DNA of 64,000 nt from Nectonema munidae (taxonomy: Eukaryota; Nematomorpha; Nectonematoida; Nectonematidae): positions 434,001 through 498,000 of the forward strand of contig JAUIRK010000536.1 in assembly GCA_030549495.1 (NCBI GenBank), read 5' to 3'. The stretch's first letter is position 1. Every line of letters begins with the position of its first letter. A program made the translations under genes and the position numbers. A model generated the notes under the pieces. It saw only the letters and a program-made list of their open reading frames with translations. It was not told the origin of the DNA and did no database searches. Below, one piece after another: positions 24,500-37,900 of the stretch.

Positions 24500-26540
24500 A
24501 AATTTTCAAAAAATCGTTATATAATTATTCTTTATTTATATATTTGGTTTATAATATTTTCTTCAATAATGTTGAGTATGAACCTACAATAAATGAAAAT
24601 TTTATATATTTTGCCATATTTCAAAACTTCTATACCACCAGTTTCTAAAATATGGAGATCATCCAATAGCGCCTATAAAATAGGTTTTCAACCAATAGTT
24701 TTTATTAATTTTGTCGAACAGATCAGTACAAGCTGGATCACATGAAGCTTTGACCTAAATTTCGGCGTCCGGTTAAAAAGTGCCGCAACAAAAAAAGAGG
24801 TAATAATAGAACAAAAAGTGTTGAAAAAAAAACAAATTATTTTAAATGATCTAATTTAATAAAATACTTTTAAATTAATGAAAATCTAACTAAAAAATTT
24901 GAAATGCTAAAATAATTTTTGGTATAATAAATATTTAAATTATTAATTCTATTGTTTTTTATATTTGAAGTTTAGTAAATCCAATCTGTTTAAAATTCTG
25001 AATATGATAATAAATGTAACAATAAGTTATTCTTGTTCTCATTCATAAATGTGTGTACTGCGGAGTGGCGAATCAAGAAATCGACTATAGGGGGGAGCTA
25101 ATTTGAAAAATTAATTTTATTGGTTTTTTAAAGTTCAGAAGGTGTCTGTCATCATCGTCTCCGTCAACATTTCTTAACAAAACCCCATTTTTAAAGCGAG
25201 ATTATTATCACCACCATCGTCATCATCTTCTTCTTCTTTTGAGGCTTCATTCCATGGGGGAGGAGGGGGGGGGGGGGCTAGGCAGCCCCTTTGGATCCGT
25301 CAATGGTTCTGCGTCTCTGATTATTTTTATTTTAAAAAAAAGGTAGTTGTAGATTCAAGCGTTTCCTAGGAACTTTTTTCAAATAACTATTTCTTTTTTT
25401 TTAGTTTTATTTTTGTACCATGTGATATTTATATTAATTGTCTTTACATATATATACCACATCATGTATGGGTAATTTGTAACATGTATTTTATAATTTG
25501 CATAATAAATTCTTCTTAGTTATTTTTAAAGGTAAACGTGTAACGTGAAGAGTTTTTAAGGCTGTATTCACCGAAGACGTTTAAGTATTGAACAGTCTCT
25601 AAACACCTTACATCACAATCCCTTAATTAAACTTAAAATTCCAAAGTTGAAATAATTACATATCAATGCATTAGGAACATGGCAAACCTCCTGAGTCATT
25701 AAAATATGCCGAAATTACTTTGACAAGATACTATGTATTTAACTAAAACCTTTTATGCTCGAATATTTTCCACATATAAGATTGAATGTTGCCAAAAAAT
25801 TAAATATAGATTAAGAGTATAAAAAAAAATATTATGTTTAAATTTTATTTGATTTAAAGGAAAAATTAAGTTATTTACTTGTGAAAATTTGGCTTCAGGG
25901 ATATATAGGTCTATATTAGGTGCTTGTCAAACGTTAGGAGGCATTAAAGTATGCAGAGATTGCTTTGGCAAGATAGTAGGAGATTGGCAAAGCTCCGGAG
26001 GAATTAAAATATGCAGAATTTCTTTGATTAATGATTGTATTATATAATTATTTAATTTCAAAAAGGTTAAGGCTAAATAAATCTTGAAGCACTTTTTAAC
26101 ATAAGATTTTTATAGATAAATGATGATCAGATATTATGTGTTGCATTTGGAAAAAAATATTTGAAATGAAAATCAATAAATTTGGTTATAATTAGTGTTT
26201 GCAGTTCAGGAGGATATTTAAACAATTTTTATCTATACCTTGGCAAGGAAAAAAAATAATTTTGATATTTTTGGTGTAAGAGTTATAAAATATTTGACAT
26301 CTGTTATAGATAAGTATAGATATACATTTTATGAAATATATTTCATCAATTTTTCCACAAAAATAGAAATTCTAGAACTTTTAAGGGATAGAATATAAAC
26401 AGAATTTTTAAAGCAAAATGGAATTATAATCTTATATTCTGTGTCTGTTGCTGCAAACTACAGTAGGATTTTTCCAATTAGTAATATAATTCGCTACTCA
26501 CTAAAATATAAAAAAGAAATTGCATCTTAGTATAATACAT
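24500..26540. other. AT-rich region with G-run and short repeats
   Basis: Contains a G-run near 25262-25277 next to a CATCATC stretch, and three related phrases (GGAG.CATTAAA.TATGC.GA.ATT.CTTTG) near 25690, 25935 and 25995. No gene recognised. Confidence 0.4.
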
Positions 26541-26549
26541 ACATATGAG

Positions 26550-28053
26550 TAAGGTGACCAGATTTTAACATCGGGAAAGCGGGACACAACATGGGGTTCT
26601 TGATTAAAAATTTGGTCTATTTGGAGCAACAAAAAATTTCATAGAACGCAAAAATAGTATCGTAATATATTTTTTCAAACATAAGTACAATACATTAAAA
26701 ATATGTATAGTATTATATATTCTTTGGCATATTTCTCATTTGAGTGAATTATTTTTAGTAGAGTGTTGTTGTTGTTTTAAAAATCATAAAATTTTTCATA
26801 AGAACTCGTTGGATTATATTTCACACATTAAATGGCTTTTAAAGTCTCAACACTTAATTGTAATGTTTCTCATGTCCATACTTTATTCACCGTAGAAAAA
26901 AGACGTTCAGTTGCAGCATTAGTTCCTGGTGAGTACAGTGCATATTCCACTATCTTCAGTGCATTATTTTATGGAATATGGTTTGCTTCAAAATGGTGAA
27001 ATGCTTCCAACCATTTGTTCTCTATCGTGATTTTCGCTGATGCCCAAAATTTAATCTTTTCATTATCAATGTATTTTTTTTAACAATGATGCCTCATTAA
27101 AAAGATCATTTTCAGAAATATTACTATATGGAAAATTTTGAGTAATATAATCGAATAATTTTTGCACATCATTCCATTTAAGTTCTTGTTTCAATATCAT
27201 TGTAATTTCTAACCGCTTATGACACTAAAATTTTAAATTATTAACTTCATTTGCCACTTCGATTACAGAAATTTTGTCACCTTCAATAAATTTTATAGCA
27301 TTTTGAAAAAGAGCTGCTTGATTTTGTACAAACTCTAGCCTAATTTTAGAAGAATCTTTTTCAAAAAACTCTTCTAAAATTCTAGAACTTTTATCCTGAT
27401 AGAAATGAGGATTTCAAGGGATCATATATTTTTTAAATTCTTTCCATAGCTGGCAAAAAAGATAACCACCGCGTTTTACTGTATCCAAGTATTTTCTGAT
27501 ATTCCACTCCCGCAGTTTCACAAAATTCATTAAGCATTTCAACGAGCACAGTGTATATATAGAAATAAGAATATAATTTTTGTACTTCAAGTAAAAAATA
27601 AAATAAAAATTATCAATCTAATTTATAAATTTCGATAAAACACTTAAAATTAATATATTTTGAAAATTAATTTTTTCACAATTTTTTACAAACTCGAAAT
27701 TCCCATTTTTTTGATACTTTTCGAACAATCATCTTTTACTTAGCTTTTATTGATGATAAAAAAAATATTAAAACTGCTAAAACAAAAAATTTAAAACCAA
27801 AAAATAAATCAAGTAAATAACAATTCTAAATAGTGATAATAATTTTTTACCAAACTAAAAATTAGCAAAAATAATATGAAATTCATATCCTGGCAAAGTA
27901 GTCACATGGCCACCGAAAATCATATATTGCCGTTTTCTGGCTTGTCCTGCATTCTTTTCTAAAATCGGGACTTTTTTAAAATGCCCCAAGACGCGTGACA
28001 ATTTGTTGAAAATCTGGACTGTCCCACCAAAAGCGGGATGTCTGGTCACTTTA
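26550..28053 (-). mobile_element. hAT transposon with both ends, transposase decayed
   Basis: Terminal inverted repeats TAAGGTGACCAGA (left, 26550) and, read inward from the right end at 28053, TAAAGTGACCAGACATCCCGC, enclose 1.5 kb. The flanks CATATGAG and CATGAG are close to a target duplication with a 2-bp loss. On the minus strand near 26880-26970 the dimerisation block YSPGTNAATERLFSTVNKVW is typical of hAT (P.s.a.ERlFS). Upstream coding text is broken and the element is shorter than autonomous hATs (usually 2.5 kb or more), so it is a non-autonomous internal-deletion copy. Confidence 0.75.
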
Positions 28054-28689
28054 CATGAGGTGCTGATATGCTTGATAAGTAAGTTTCTTTATACAGAAGA
28101 AGAAATAGAAGAAAAAATCGTGGTTTCCTATTTTCACACAAAGGCTCGATATCATTTAGTAAATTGCTAAAAACTCAACAATTTTATGAATGTAAAAGAC
28201 TCAATAACTTTATTGTAAACGAAAAGAATTACTTTATCTCTCAATTCAAATGTTTCTTCCACCAATTGTAAAAAAATTATGCACAGAAATCAAGGCGTTT
28301 GAAAGAAAGAATCAATGAAGAATTTAAATATGATAAAGGAAATTTTGTTAGGTTAATAACGACACTGCTAGAATAGTCAAAAAGACAAAAAATCTGCAGC
28401 AGATGAGAGGTTCCTTAACCAGGAATTTTTTTACTTTTTTTTAATTGAAAACTTAAATACAAAAAACGAATATTAAGCAATTTTCAATAAATTTTAACAT
28501 TTAATATATTGCTGATGCCGATTATCATCTCAAAAATAGGAGACTTTTTTCAAGCACAACCAATTATTCATTTTTGATCTTTATAAGGTCTGAATTAAAG
28601 ATAATATAAAGTATTTTCATTGAAAAAATGATTCGAAGAATTACGGTCTTTGTTATAGGTTAACAACCACTTTAATCAACGCCTTTCAG

Positions 28690-28970
28690 TACAAGGAAGA
28701 AGGAATAGGCATCAGGTACAGGAATAATGGGAAGATGCATAAACAAAGACGACTGTTTGCCTTAACAAAGCTTAAACGGACAGTTATTTGAAAAAAAATT
28801 TGCCGTTAACATACCCTGAACGCCATGAGTAAGCAGAAAATGCAATCATCAACTTATAAGTTATCTTGGGCCTGTGACAACTAACGCCTCACAATGAACA
28901 CTAAGAAGACAGAAGTCATGTTTTAACCGCGGCCTAGCAACACTTGCAAGTTCTATTTTAATAAAAACTC
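28690..28970 (+). mobile_element. LINE fragment (reverse transcriptase palm region)
   Basis: Plus-strand pieces read, across two or three frames, like the LINE segment after the fingers domain: a ..GK.....RLFALTKL-like stretch near 28740-28780, CR*HTLNAMSKQKMQSS near 28800-28850 (the degraded FADD.TLNA motif) and NTKKTEVMF near 28890-28920. Stops and frameshifts are present and the catalytic aspartates are not intact. This KTEVM pattern is widespread in craniate and arthropod LINEs. Confidence 0.65.
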
Positions 28971-28979
28971 TGGTAAAAG

Positions 28980-31900
28980 TGAGAAAAATTGATAAAGTGC
29001 AAATCATAAAATGTAAAATTTTTTATCATTATAAAAATTAATTTATTTCAATTCAAAAGGTCATTCGTAAGTTAATAATGCTGGTTATGCCATTGAAGTA
29101 TTTGTATTGAAAACTTTAAAAAATTTTGCGATAGAAAAATATTTCTTTAAGCTAATTCCAAAATTCAAGTGCGCTGACCTAAAATAAAAATACATCTTTA
29201 AATTTATGAAGTTACTTCTACTGTTGAATAATAATCTTTCCTTAGCAGTGTTAGGAAACTAATCATATGATCAAGACACAAAATCACAGACCTAAAAATA
29301 TAATACAGTCAAACGTGCTGGACCCTCGATTACCCACATAAAAATATTTGCGCGGTTATGCGGGTGTGGATAGAAGAATTTTGAGTAATATTTGACAACA
29401 TTTCTCAAAAATCAAAATGAAGTATTAAAAAAATAAATCAGAAAACTTTCTAAGCATCCTTTACTATTAATAGTCCTCATATGATATGCCGAATTTAACT
29501 GAAATATGCGCATGTATGGGAATAAGAATTGAGATAGTGTTATGTAAAATCAAATAAAAAATAAAGAGATTAAGCTTACATGTTTAACAACTCCAACATC
29601 TTGTTCGGTCAACTTATACACCCAAATAGACTTATACAATGAAATATACAAACTGTATGATAAGCTATATAAAAACATTAACATTATTCTAAATATAAAA
29701 CAATTTTCACTTAACTTATTTTGTCTATTAAAAACATATGGAAAAATATTGTCAATAGAAGAAGTTTTATGAACAAAGAGTACTTATTTTAGCATCACAC
29801 ACGAACATTGCATAAACACACAAAACTAAAAGAAGGAGAAACAAAAAAATTTAGTAAAACCATTTATTAAAAATTCATAAAAATATATAAGGATATAAAA
29901 ATATGCAAATTTCGCGCCTTTGTAAAATTGAAAAATAATAACGAATACAGTGTATATTATAAAATCTTTTTCTTTAAATTAATAAATAGATAGAGAAACA
30001 TCGCTGTTCGAGTGAGATTCAAAATGGCAAAGTTTAAAGAATTTCTAAAAAAATCAAATAAAAAATGATTAAAAATATCAAAAATTAAATTGGATAAAAC
30101 AAAGTGTCATTTTAAATCTGATTATAAGGGGTAAGTAAAAAGCCTATCCTATCTCACGATTGAAGCAAAAATCAATGAATCAAATTGTTAGAATGTACTA
30201 CACTCTCGATGACCATTAAGACAGTGACAAATCACTCAAACATTGAACTGACAGATTTTAGTTTGACACACCTTAAATTTTGGTTATTTATCGGACTTCG
30301 TAGTCTCAAATTTTGCCTTTATGGTCAACTTATTCGGAAGTAAAAATAATATTATCGCATAAATCAAGAAGCTAAAATTTTTTATTTACAGGTTGACCAT
30401 CACTAATCCAGCAATCAGTGATTCGCTACTTTCAGTAATCTGATTCTGAGCTAGTTTTCAAAAACGTGAGTTTTTTTTTTAATAAAAAAGTTTATAAAAA
30501 GTATGGAAGAAAAGTTGAATTTAAGAAATTTTTAATAAATTGTAATTATTAAAAATTTAAAAAAGTTTGCAAGTTAAATTAAAAAGTTGTGTTGGTTAGC
30601 TTTTAAGTTTGGAATGTTTTAACATAATACATCGCTAATCCAATATAACAGCTAAACCGGAACCCTAAAAAGTTCCAATCCATTATGATATAAAAGTAAT
30701 TATAAGGATTTTAAAGAACAAACATCGCATTTTCCAAAAAAAAACTGAAGAAAAAGTGTATTGAATGTGGAAGTGTTTCTTAGTTTTTTCTCGATTACGA
30801 TCATTTATTAGATCAAAATTGATTTAGCAACTTGATTAAAGAAATATTATTATTTAGAACGCGAGATCGGATACTTTGTTTAAGTTATGCAAAACCCCAA
30901 AAATAAGTCTCATGATATAAGTTGCGTTCTTTGACAGAGTCAGTGTTTATTAACAGGAATCTACGGTATATTTTTTTGATTTCATGTAGATTTTTCAATC
31001 AGTATAAGTAAGAGTGCTGTAAAAAAATTCCCCATTAACTCAAATCGTATTACTTGTTATGTTTCCTACAACAAACTTAATCATGATAAATCTGAAATGT
31101 AAAGTTTTTTAATGCTGTTAAACAATAATTCCAGTACGAAATCTTGCTATAATCTGATGTTGGTAGCTTTTCTCGAAAATCTTCTCGTGATTTCAACATT
31201 ACATACATTGATCATCTGTTACTTGTTCGATTATTATCTTTTAAGCACGTATTACTCTACCTTGCTTTTTTAGTTTGTTGTCATGTTTTCATATTTTAAG
31301 GATGTTATTCCTTTAATTGATTTCAAAGATCTTGAAATATACATTTACAGAAAGTCTTTATGTCAAGGTAGCGAATTTCATAGGATAAATATTTTTTATT
31401 CATATTCAAAAAATCTCGTCAATTTTTGCTAGTCTTGAGAATTATCAAAAATCAATGTAAAATGAAGGTTTTAAAAAGGAATGCTGAAAATTAAAGAAAA
31501 GTGTGAGAAAAAAGTATGCATTTCAGATAATCTACAATTTCAATATCATGGAACGGTTTTATATATTGCATCAGGGATCATAGTGCTTAATTGGGTATTA
31601 GGACAATTTGCCCTACCTAATTTTCAGAATGAACATGTTATGTGATAAAAAAAACATTAAACATTATGTTTCAAATGTACCAATTGTGTATACTTTTTGA
31701 CAATAATTGATTCAGCTTGAGTTATTTATGTCTAATATTCCCTATAAAGAATTTTTAATGTATCAAACGCACTATAATCACGTATTCATTGAAATCCCGT
31801 TACAACAAAAATTCATCTACAACGAGACTCTCTTGATTCGTTGATTTTTCAAAATTTTTGGAAATTTATTTTTGAAAGATTCAAAATTCAAACTATTTTT

Positions 31901-32000
31901 TTTCTTTACTAAATTTATTTTTTTGTATTTAGTTTTTATTCTCTTTTGACCTTGCTTTATTTTCAAATTGAGTTTGTGCCTACAAAAAAAGGAGGAAGAA
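28980..32000. other. AT-rich region, nothing firmly identified
   Basis: About 3 kb without recognisable exons or elements. One short exon-like string on the minus strand near 29580-29625 is noted under rejected items. Confidence 0.4.
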
Positions 32001-32009
32001 AACTTTTGT

Positions 32010-33290
32010 ACAAAGGGTATGTGTAAGTGATAAATAGAAAAAATGAAGAATTAGTCTATTGGAGATGTCAAAAGAGGAAAGACCAAGAATGACATAATTG
32101 AGCAACAACCATCAGAACATAGTCATCCCCCATGTCCTGCACAACTTTGTGCAATCAAAACAATTCAGTCAATCAAAAGAAGGGGAAGAGAAACAGAAGA
32201 ATGAACTTCTTCTGTCATTCAAAACGCCATCATAAATTTTCCGCTTGATGCTGCTGGATCTCTACCCAAAAAAAACATTAGCCCGGATGGTGCGTAGGTA
32301 CAGAAGTGCTCCAACAGGTGATATATTGACAGAATCACGAAAATTAACTACAAGAGGAGAACAATTTCTAGCTTATGAAGATAAGTAAAGTCTTGAGATA
32401 ATGGTTTTTGTAACTTCAAAGAGCTTAGATCTGCTACAAAACAAATCCCATTATTTTTGTGATGGCACATTTAATTCTGTGCCAAAAGGTTTTCAACTTT
32501 ATACAATTTATGTTTTACTAACTAATCAGAAAACAATTCCATTGATTTATTGTATTACAAAATATAAAAATGAAGCTACATACGACTCCATTTGGACTTT
32601 TCTTAGAAGTACAAGAAATTTGAATCCAATCTCGGTGACGGTAGATTATGAAAGAGCAGATTTAACTTCTATTCAAAAAAACTTCTCAGAAAGCAAAATC
32701 AATGATTGTTTTTTCCATTTTAGCCAATGTCTCTGAAGAAAAATTCAAAACTTAGGACTTGCTAATTGGTATAGTGCCTCTCCTGAAAATGCTCTTTTGA
32801 TAAATCTCTTCAAGTAATTGCTTTTGTGGCGACGTAAGATGTTAGGTCTGCCTTCGAAAATTTTGTTTCGGTTTTTGGTGAAAGCATGGAGGAATGTATA
32901 AGTGACTTTATCAACTACTTTGAAGCAACATGGATTGGTCTGGTTCAGTTTGAAAGAAGAAGAACCCCTACTTTTGATCAAAATATTTGGAATGTTTATG
33001 AGCGAGTAGTACAAGATTTACCAGGTACAATAAATTCGATAGAAGGTTGGCACAATGCATTTGACTTAGGTCTTAGAATCACACACCCAACAGCTTGCAA
33101 ACTTGTTGATAAGTTGCGCAAAGAGCATGCCGATAACGAACTAATCAGCGAGCAGACGAACGCTGGATTTGATCTGCGTCAAACAAAAAAGAAATACAGT
33201 CGTGTAAATGAGCGACTCAAAAGCATTGTGGAAAACTATGAAAATATTGCTTTTCGTCAATATTTACGTGGATTAGCACAAAACTTATGA
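32010..33290 (+). mobile_element. MULE (Mutator-like) transposase with FLYWCH finger, lightly broken
   Basis: Near 32010-32100 a FLYWCH-like text appears (KGYV, then RKNEELVYWRCQKRK), interrupted by a stop. The MULE catalytic region follows: YFCDGTFNSVPKGFQLYTIY at about 32452-32511 (first Asp), VTVDYERADLTS at about 32635-32670 (second Asp), and ISDFINYFEATWIG at about 32900-32942 leading into an open stretch of 134 codons that ends at TGA 33288-33290 with GTINSIEGWHNAFDLGLRI in the usual final region. There are about three to four breaks. No terminal inverted repeats were found, so element ends are unknown. FLYWCH-MULE fusions are common in arthropod and other invertebrate genomes. Confidence 0.85.
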
Positions 33291-33299
33291 AATCTATTC

Positions 33300-34840
33300 T
33301 TTGTATATTATTTTGAATAAATATTAAAAAAAATTGTGTGACAACTTTAAATTAGTAAAATTTTGAACTAGTCATAGTAGACAAAATGTCAGATCACGGC
33401 TTAATTGAGTTTATCTCCGTGCTTCACATTTTGTTGTTTATGGTTTGGATTTGCTTTTACTTGCTTTATCTGATATATCATTCACGACTCTAAAGCATGA
33501 ATGAAAGCCCAAATTTTTGAATAATTTTGTACAAGTATGAGGGGATAAAAAGATATGGTGATTATATTTTTACATGACACTTCTACTCACACAAAGATTA
33601 AGTAAAACCAAAGCGATATTTCTTTTGGCAAATACAACACCTTTCCTCAAATTTTTTCAACAATAAGTAATATTTTTCAGGAAATGATCATTTTATTCCT
33701 GAAGGATCCATCTGAATGGATACAGCGATCTGTAAGAGTAGTAAAGCATTCATGGTTTCAAGATCTGAAAAAATCGCTTTCTGGTGGAAGAAAATATCTC
33801 TGTATAATAATAATGATCAATATTAAATCCACCAATGTATACTTCCCAACATGGAGAAACCAATTACTGAAATTAAGAATATATTGGAGTTGACTGCATG
33901 CACTGCTTCAGAAACGAAAAAAACTTTGATCAGTTTGGCAGGAAAAATTAATGTTTTTAACAACAATGATATCAGAGGGCTCTTTCAGCATAGCACAGAG
34001 TTAAAGCCCAAAATTGATTATATCATTTTGTCCTTCAGGGTCAAAACCATTAAGGCGCTTTTATCATCACAATCATTTCATGTTTGAAGACATTTTAAGA
34101 ATTGTTTAATCACATAACTTATATAAAAAATGAATACATTGATAACAAATTTTTTAAAAGTTAAAACTTAAAAATATCCAGCGCAATTCTGAGTGATGTC
34201 TATGTATATCAAGAAAAGATAGAGGAAGAAGAGGAAAGATAAAAAACTGTGGAGTACATGCCTGATTGAATATAAAAAGAATCAATTAAACATGTATTTA
34301 TTTTTATGAGTACGCTCTTTAAAACTCATTTAATAATTCAACCACCTCTATCAATTGACTCTCTTTATTAAGCCCCTTTGGTGGTCGATACAGAGAATTT
34401 TTTTATTAATAAAATTGTAGTAGAATATAGAAGGTGAACAAAATCATTTTTCTTCATCTCTTGAATTAGGGTTGCGGAAACTTTACTTTGCTAGAACTCA
34501 CAGTAAAATACACAATTTTGATGATTGTTAAAAAATATCCAACGTTATATTCCATGTATGATGAATTATGTTGATATTTTCCAAAAAAAAATCATGTTCA
34601 AAAGTGAAATTTGAGAATAAATATATTCGCAATTAATGGGGAATTTTTTTAAAGATTTTTGTAAGTAGCAAAAATGGCTGAAATCTCTGCATTCTGAAGT
34701 AAGGAATATACTTATAAAAGTTTTAATTATATTTTTCTGAATCAATTTTTGATATGTAAAACGAATGATCATTATCATAAAATGGTGAAAATAAATGTGT
34801 TGAAAAAAAAATTAAAAAGTAAACAAATAATAATTAAAGC
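33300..34840. other. intergenic region downstream of the SDR gene
   Basis: AT-rich DNA between the MULE relic and the stop codon of the SDR gene. The short plus-strand frame at 33851-34087 has no recognisable domain. Nothing else supported. Confidence 0.4.
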
Positions 34841-34937
34841 CTACCAAATGCTCTTTCGCTTCCACGATTCTTTTTTCATGAAAATTTCATTGCCAAAAAA
34901 GTTGCCAAATTTGAATTGAAGAGATAATGGAAAAATC
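34841..34937 (-). CDS. SDR exon 6 with stop
   Basis: Encodes the C-terminus IFPLSLQFKFGNFFGNEIFM then KKESWKRKSIW and TAG at 34841-34843. Family members end similarly (LP...M.....FG...SM..F.G). Acceptor TTATTAG; 97 nt closes the frame exactly. Confidence 0.9.
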
Positions 34938-37900
34938 CTAATAATAATGATAACAATCACTTTTACGGCTATTTTCTCAGCAATTCTAGGGTATACGTCG
35001 GTAACTACATTTATATAAAACAACTTAAATTATTTATTCATTCAAGTTTTCCCTCCCAATTTTGTCTATTTTGTCCTTTGCCGAATTTCACATTTCTTTC
35101 TCTCATTTTTTGATTACTTCTTTCCATGTTATTTTTGAGAAAAATAAAATATACGCATCTAATTCATCACTTTGCTGTAGTGCTAGATGGTGTTAAAATG
35201 TTTATTATAGCAAAAATGACAAGGGGCGCACATCTCCAAAATTATTGGGGCGATTTTTTTTTGAAATTTTCAAAATTACTGGTCTGGAAATACCACGGGT
35301 TAAGCAATTCTTTAAAATAGAGTGTATAGAGCGCATACGTAAATTTATATGACTATTATATTTTTTTTTTTACAAAATTGAAGAAATTTAAAAACTAAAC
35401 TTCCAGAGAAAATATTTTAATTATATTTACATAACGCATATACACTTAGTTTAAAAAAATCCAAAATTATTGGGGGGAGAAAATAGGCTTTTGACCCCCC
35501 GGATGTGCGCCCCTGTGATAACCATATATTTTTCTTTTTGTATGTAAATATTTCAGTCTAAAAAATCATCTAAATTTGTCATTAATCACTGAATCTTTAG
35601 AATTTGCGTCATTCAGTGTACAAAATTTTGTCTGGGTCCAAAAAATTCTGATATCTACTAAAATAAATTTTGGATGCAATAAATTGTTGTTAAGAAGCAC
35701 TGTTGACCAATAGGAAAAGAGCTAGGGTGAAGTTCTCAGCTAAAAACTATATACATCGTCCTTTGAAATAAGATCATTGAAAATGAAAAATTGAAAAAGT
35801 TAAGACTTGAAAGCACGTACCCTTTAAATAAATATAAGATTCTGAAGATCTTGGGAATGACGAGAAGTTGTTTATTTGTTAAGATAGCGTTAACAATTTC
35901 TCGTGTTCCATATTCCGGAGAAATGCTCAGACCTCTAAAACAGGAATGATTAATGAAGTATAAGATTTTTGATGAAGAATACAGATAGCCAATTGTTGGA
36001 CCAATATTCTAAAAATATTGGTGATTGCGAAACCCATTTTACTTTTCAATTTTTATAATTTATTGATAGGACTCTGACTGTATGCCACTTTCTATGAATA
36101 ATAATAATAATTGGCACTATATACGCGAAATATTAAAACAATTGTATGCAATAATGTTATGTTAAAACATGACCAAATGATTTGCCACTCTTCAGGATAA
36201 ACAAATACGAAAAAAGATTACTTATTAGAGTTCTAGCATTTTTCAACCACTAGAATTTGGTGATACATTGATTGCATACACATCTCTTAAGTCTATCTAT
36301 ATATACAGTATCCCCCCCCCCCCCCCAATTAGTAAATACATATAAACAGTGAATGAATAATACTTTTAGTATATTGAATAATACTTTTCCAATCAAAATG
36401 GAACACTTGAGTTACAAATTGTTTAATGCATGTGTGGAAAATCATGCTATCAATGACAATTTGTTTGTTGCCGAGGCTTTTAATGACCATTTTAGTGTTC
36501 GTAAGGATTAATAATAGGTCTTACTACTTGCGTATCTATCAAAAGAAACTATGCTGAAAATATTGAGCTAATGGATAAATCAGGAAATTTTTTTTTACAA
36601 TAAGTGAAGCTGACAAAATTCAAAGTTCCATCCATTTAACAATGATGAATGCCAATTGATTCCATATATCAAGCGTAGAATGGAACAAACCAAATTATTG
36701 ATACCATGGAAATGAAAAATTCAAGTATATCACCAGATACGTACTTTACTTCTACAGAATTGCCCGGCTTCCAGCTGCGAAGTTGAAAGATCCTTCTCAA
36801 AACTGAGAAAGCTACTTGAGAAAGATCGAAATTACAATCAAGACAATATTTTCAATGACATGATTTTTTCTATAACTGTAGATAATTTTGTTCGTTTTTA
36901 AATTGTTTGTTTTAAAAGTTAATTTTTAATTTTAAAAGTCAATTATTTTTTCAGATAAAGACAATGTTTTGTTTGCCCTAGTGATGACAAGATATCTGCA
37001 AGTGGAGGCCAAAAACAACAAAATTCCTTACAAGCGCTGAGAAAAAGGAAACATGCCGGTATTGATGAAGTAGGGGCAGATGAGGGTGAAGTTGATGCCA
37101 GTCTTGCCCATGGCCATGGTCTCCGCGTATAAAGCTTCGTGAAAGCCAACAGCCGCAAACTTGCTGGTGCAGTAGTCAACCAAGCCATTTGCGCCGAACA
37201 ATCCCGCCAGACTAGACAGAGTGACGATGTGTCCGCTATTCCGCCGTATCATGTCACGCAAAAACGCTTTCGTCGTCTAAAAGTAGAATGCGTAGTGAGA
37301 AAGGGGTGAGGAAAGAAGAGGAATGGGAAAATGAACTAGCTCTTAGCCATAAGTCGAAGCCTACTCACTTATGGAGCCAGTAGCAGTAACATAAGTTGCC
37401 TGCCATGTCGCACACTCATCACTGCTGCTGCAAGAGCATAACCAAATGTTCACATCTTAACCCATGTCAGCACTTTTGGAGAGAAAAGTGTTCACTCAGT
37501 TTCATCTAAAAAAATGTTTTTCCCTGACTGGCGTTATATTATTCGCACAAAGAATTCGTTTTCAACCACGTGATAATAAGCAAACGTCTTCGAAAAGAAC
37601 ACAATATACCCACCACTCATTTTATTTGTTAATATTGAAATAGATAAAACTTTATAATTAGACAAAAACTATATAAGCGTAATTACTAATTAAATCAGTA
37701 AAAGAAGATTAGTTGCACATCCTAACTAAATTACTAAAGGCTCGTGTACAAAATTGCACTGATGAATTTTGTAAAGTTTACGAGTTTGAAAGTGAAACAT
37801 ACCAGAAAAATTGGCAAAAAAGCGTAATCTTAGCTTATAATTAAGAAATTATCTCGTTGGCTGTATACCAATATATGTTTATCACTGTTTCAACAAAAAA

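Noticed and set aside
29583-29626. Short host exon on the minus strand (WVYKLTEQDVGVVKH with a good donor)
   Set aside because: The acceptor is only moderate, the string matches no family I can name, and no neighbouring exon was found.
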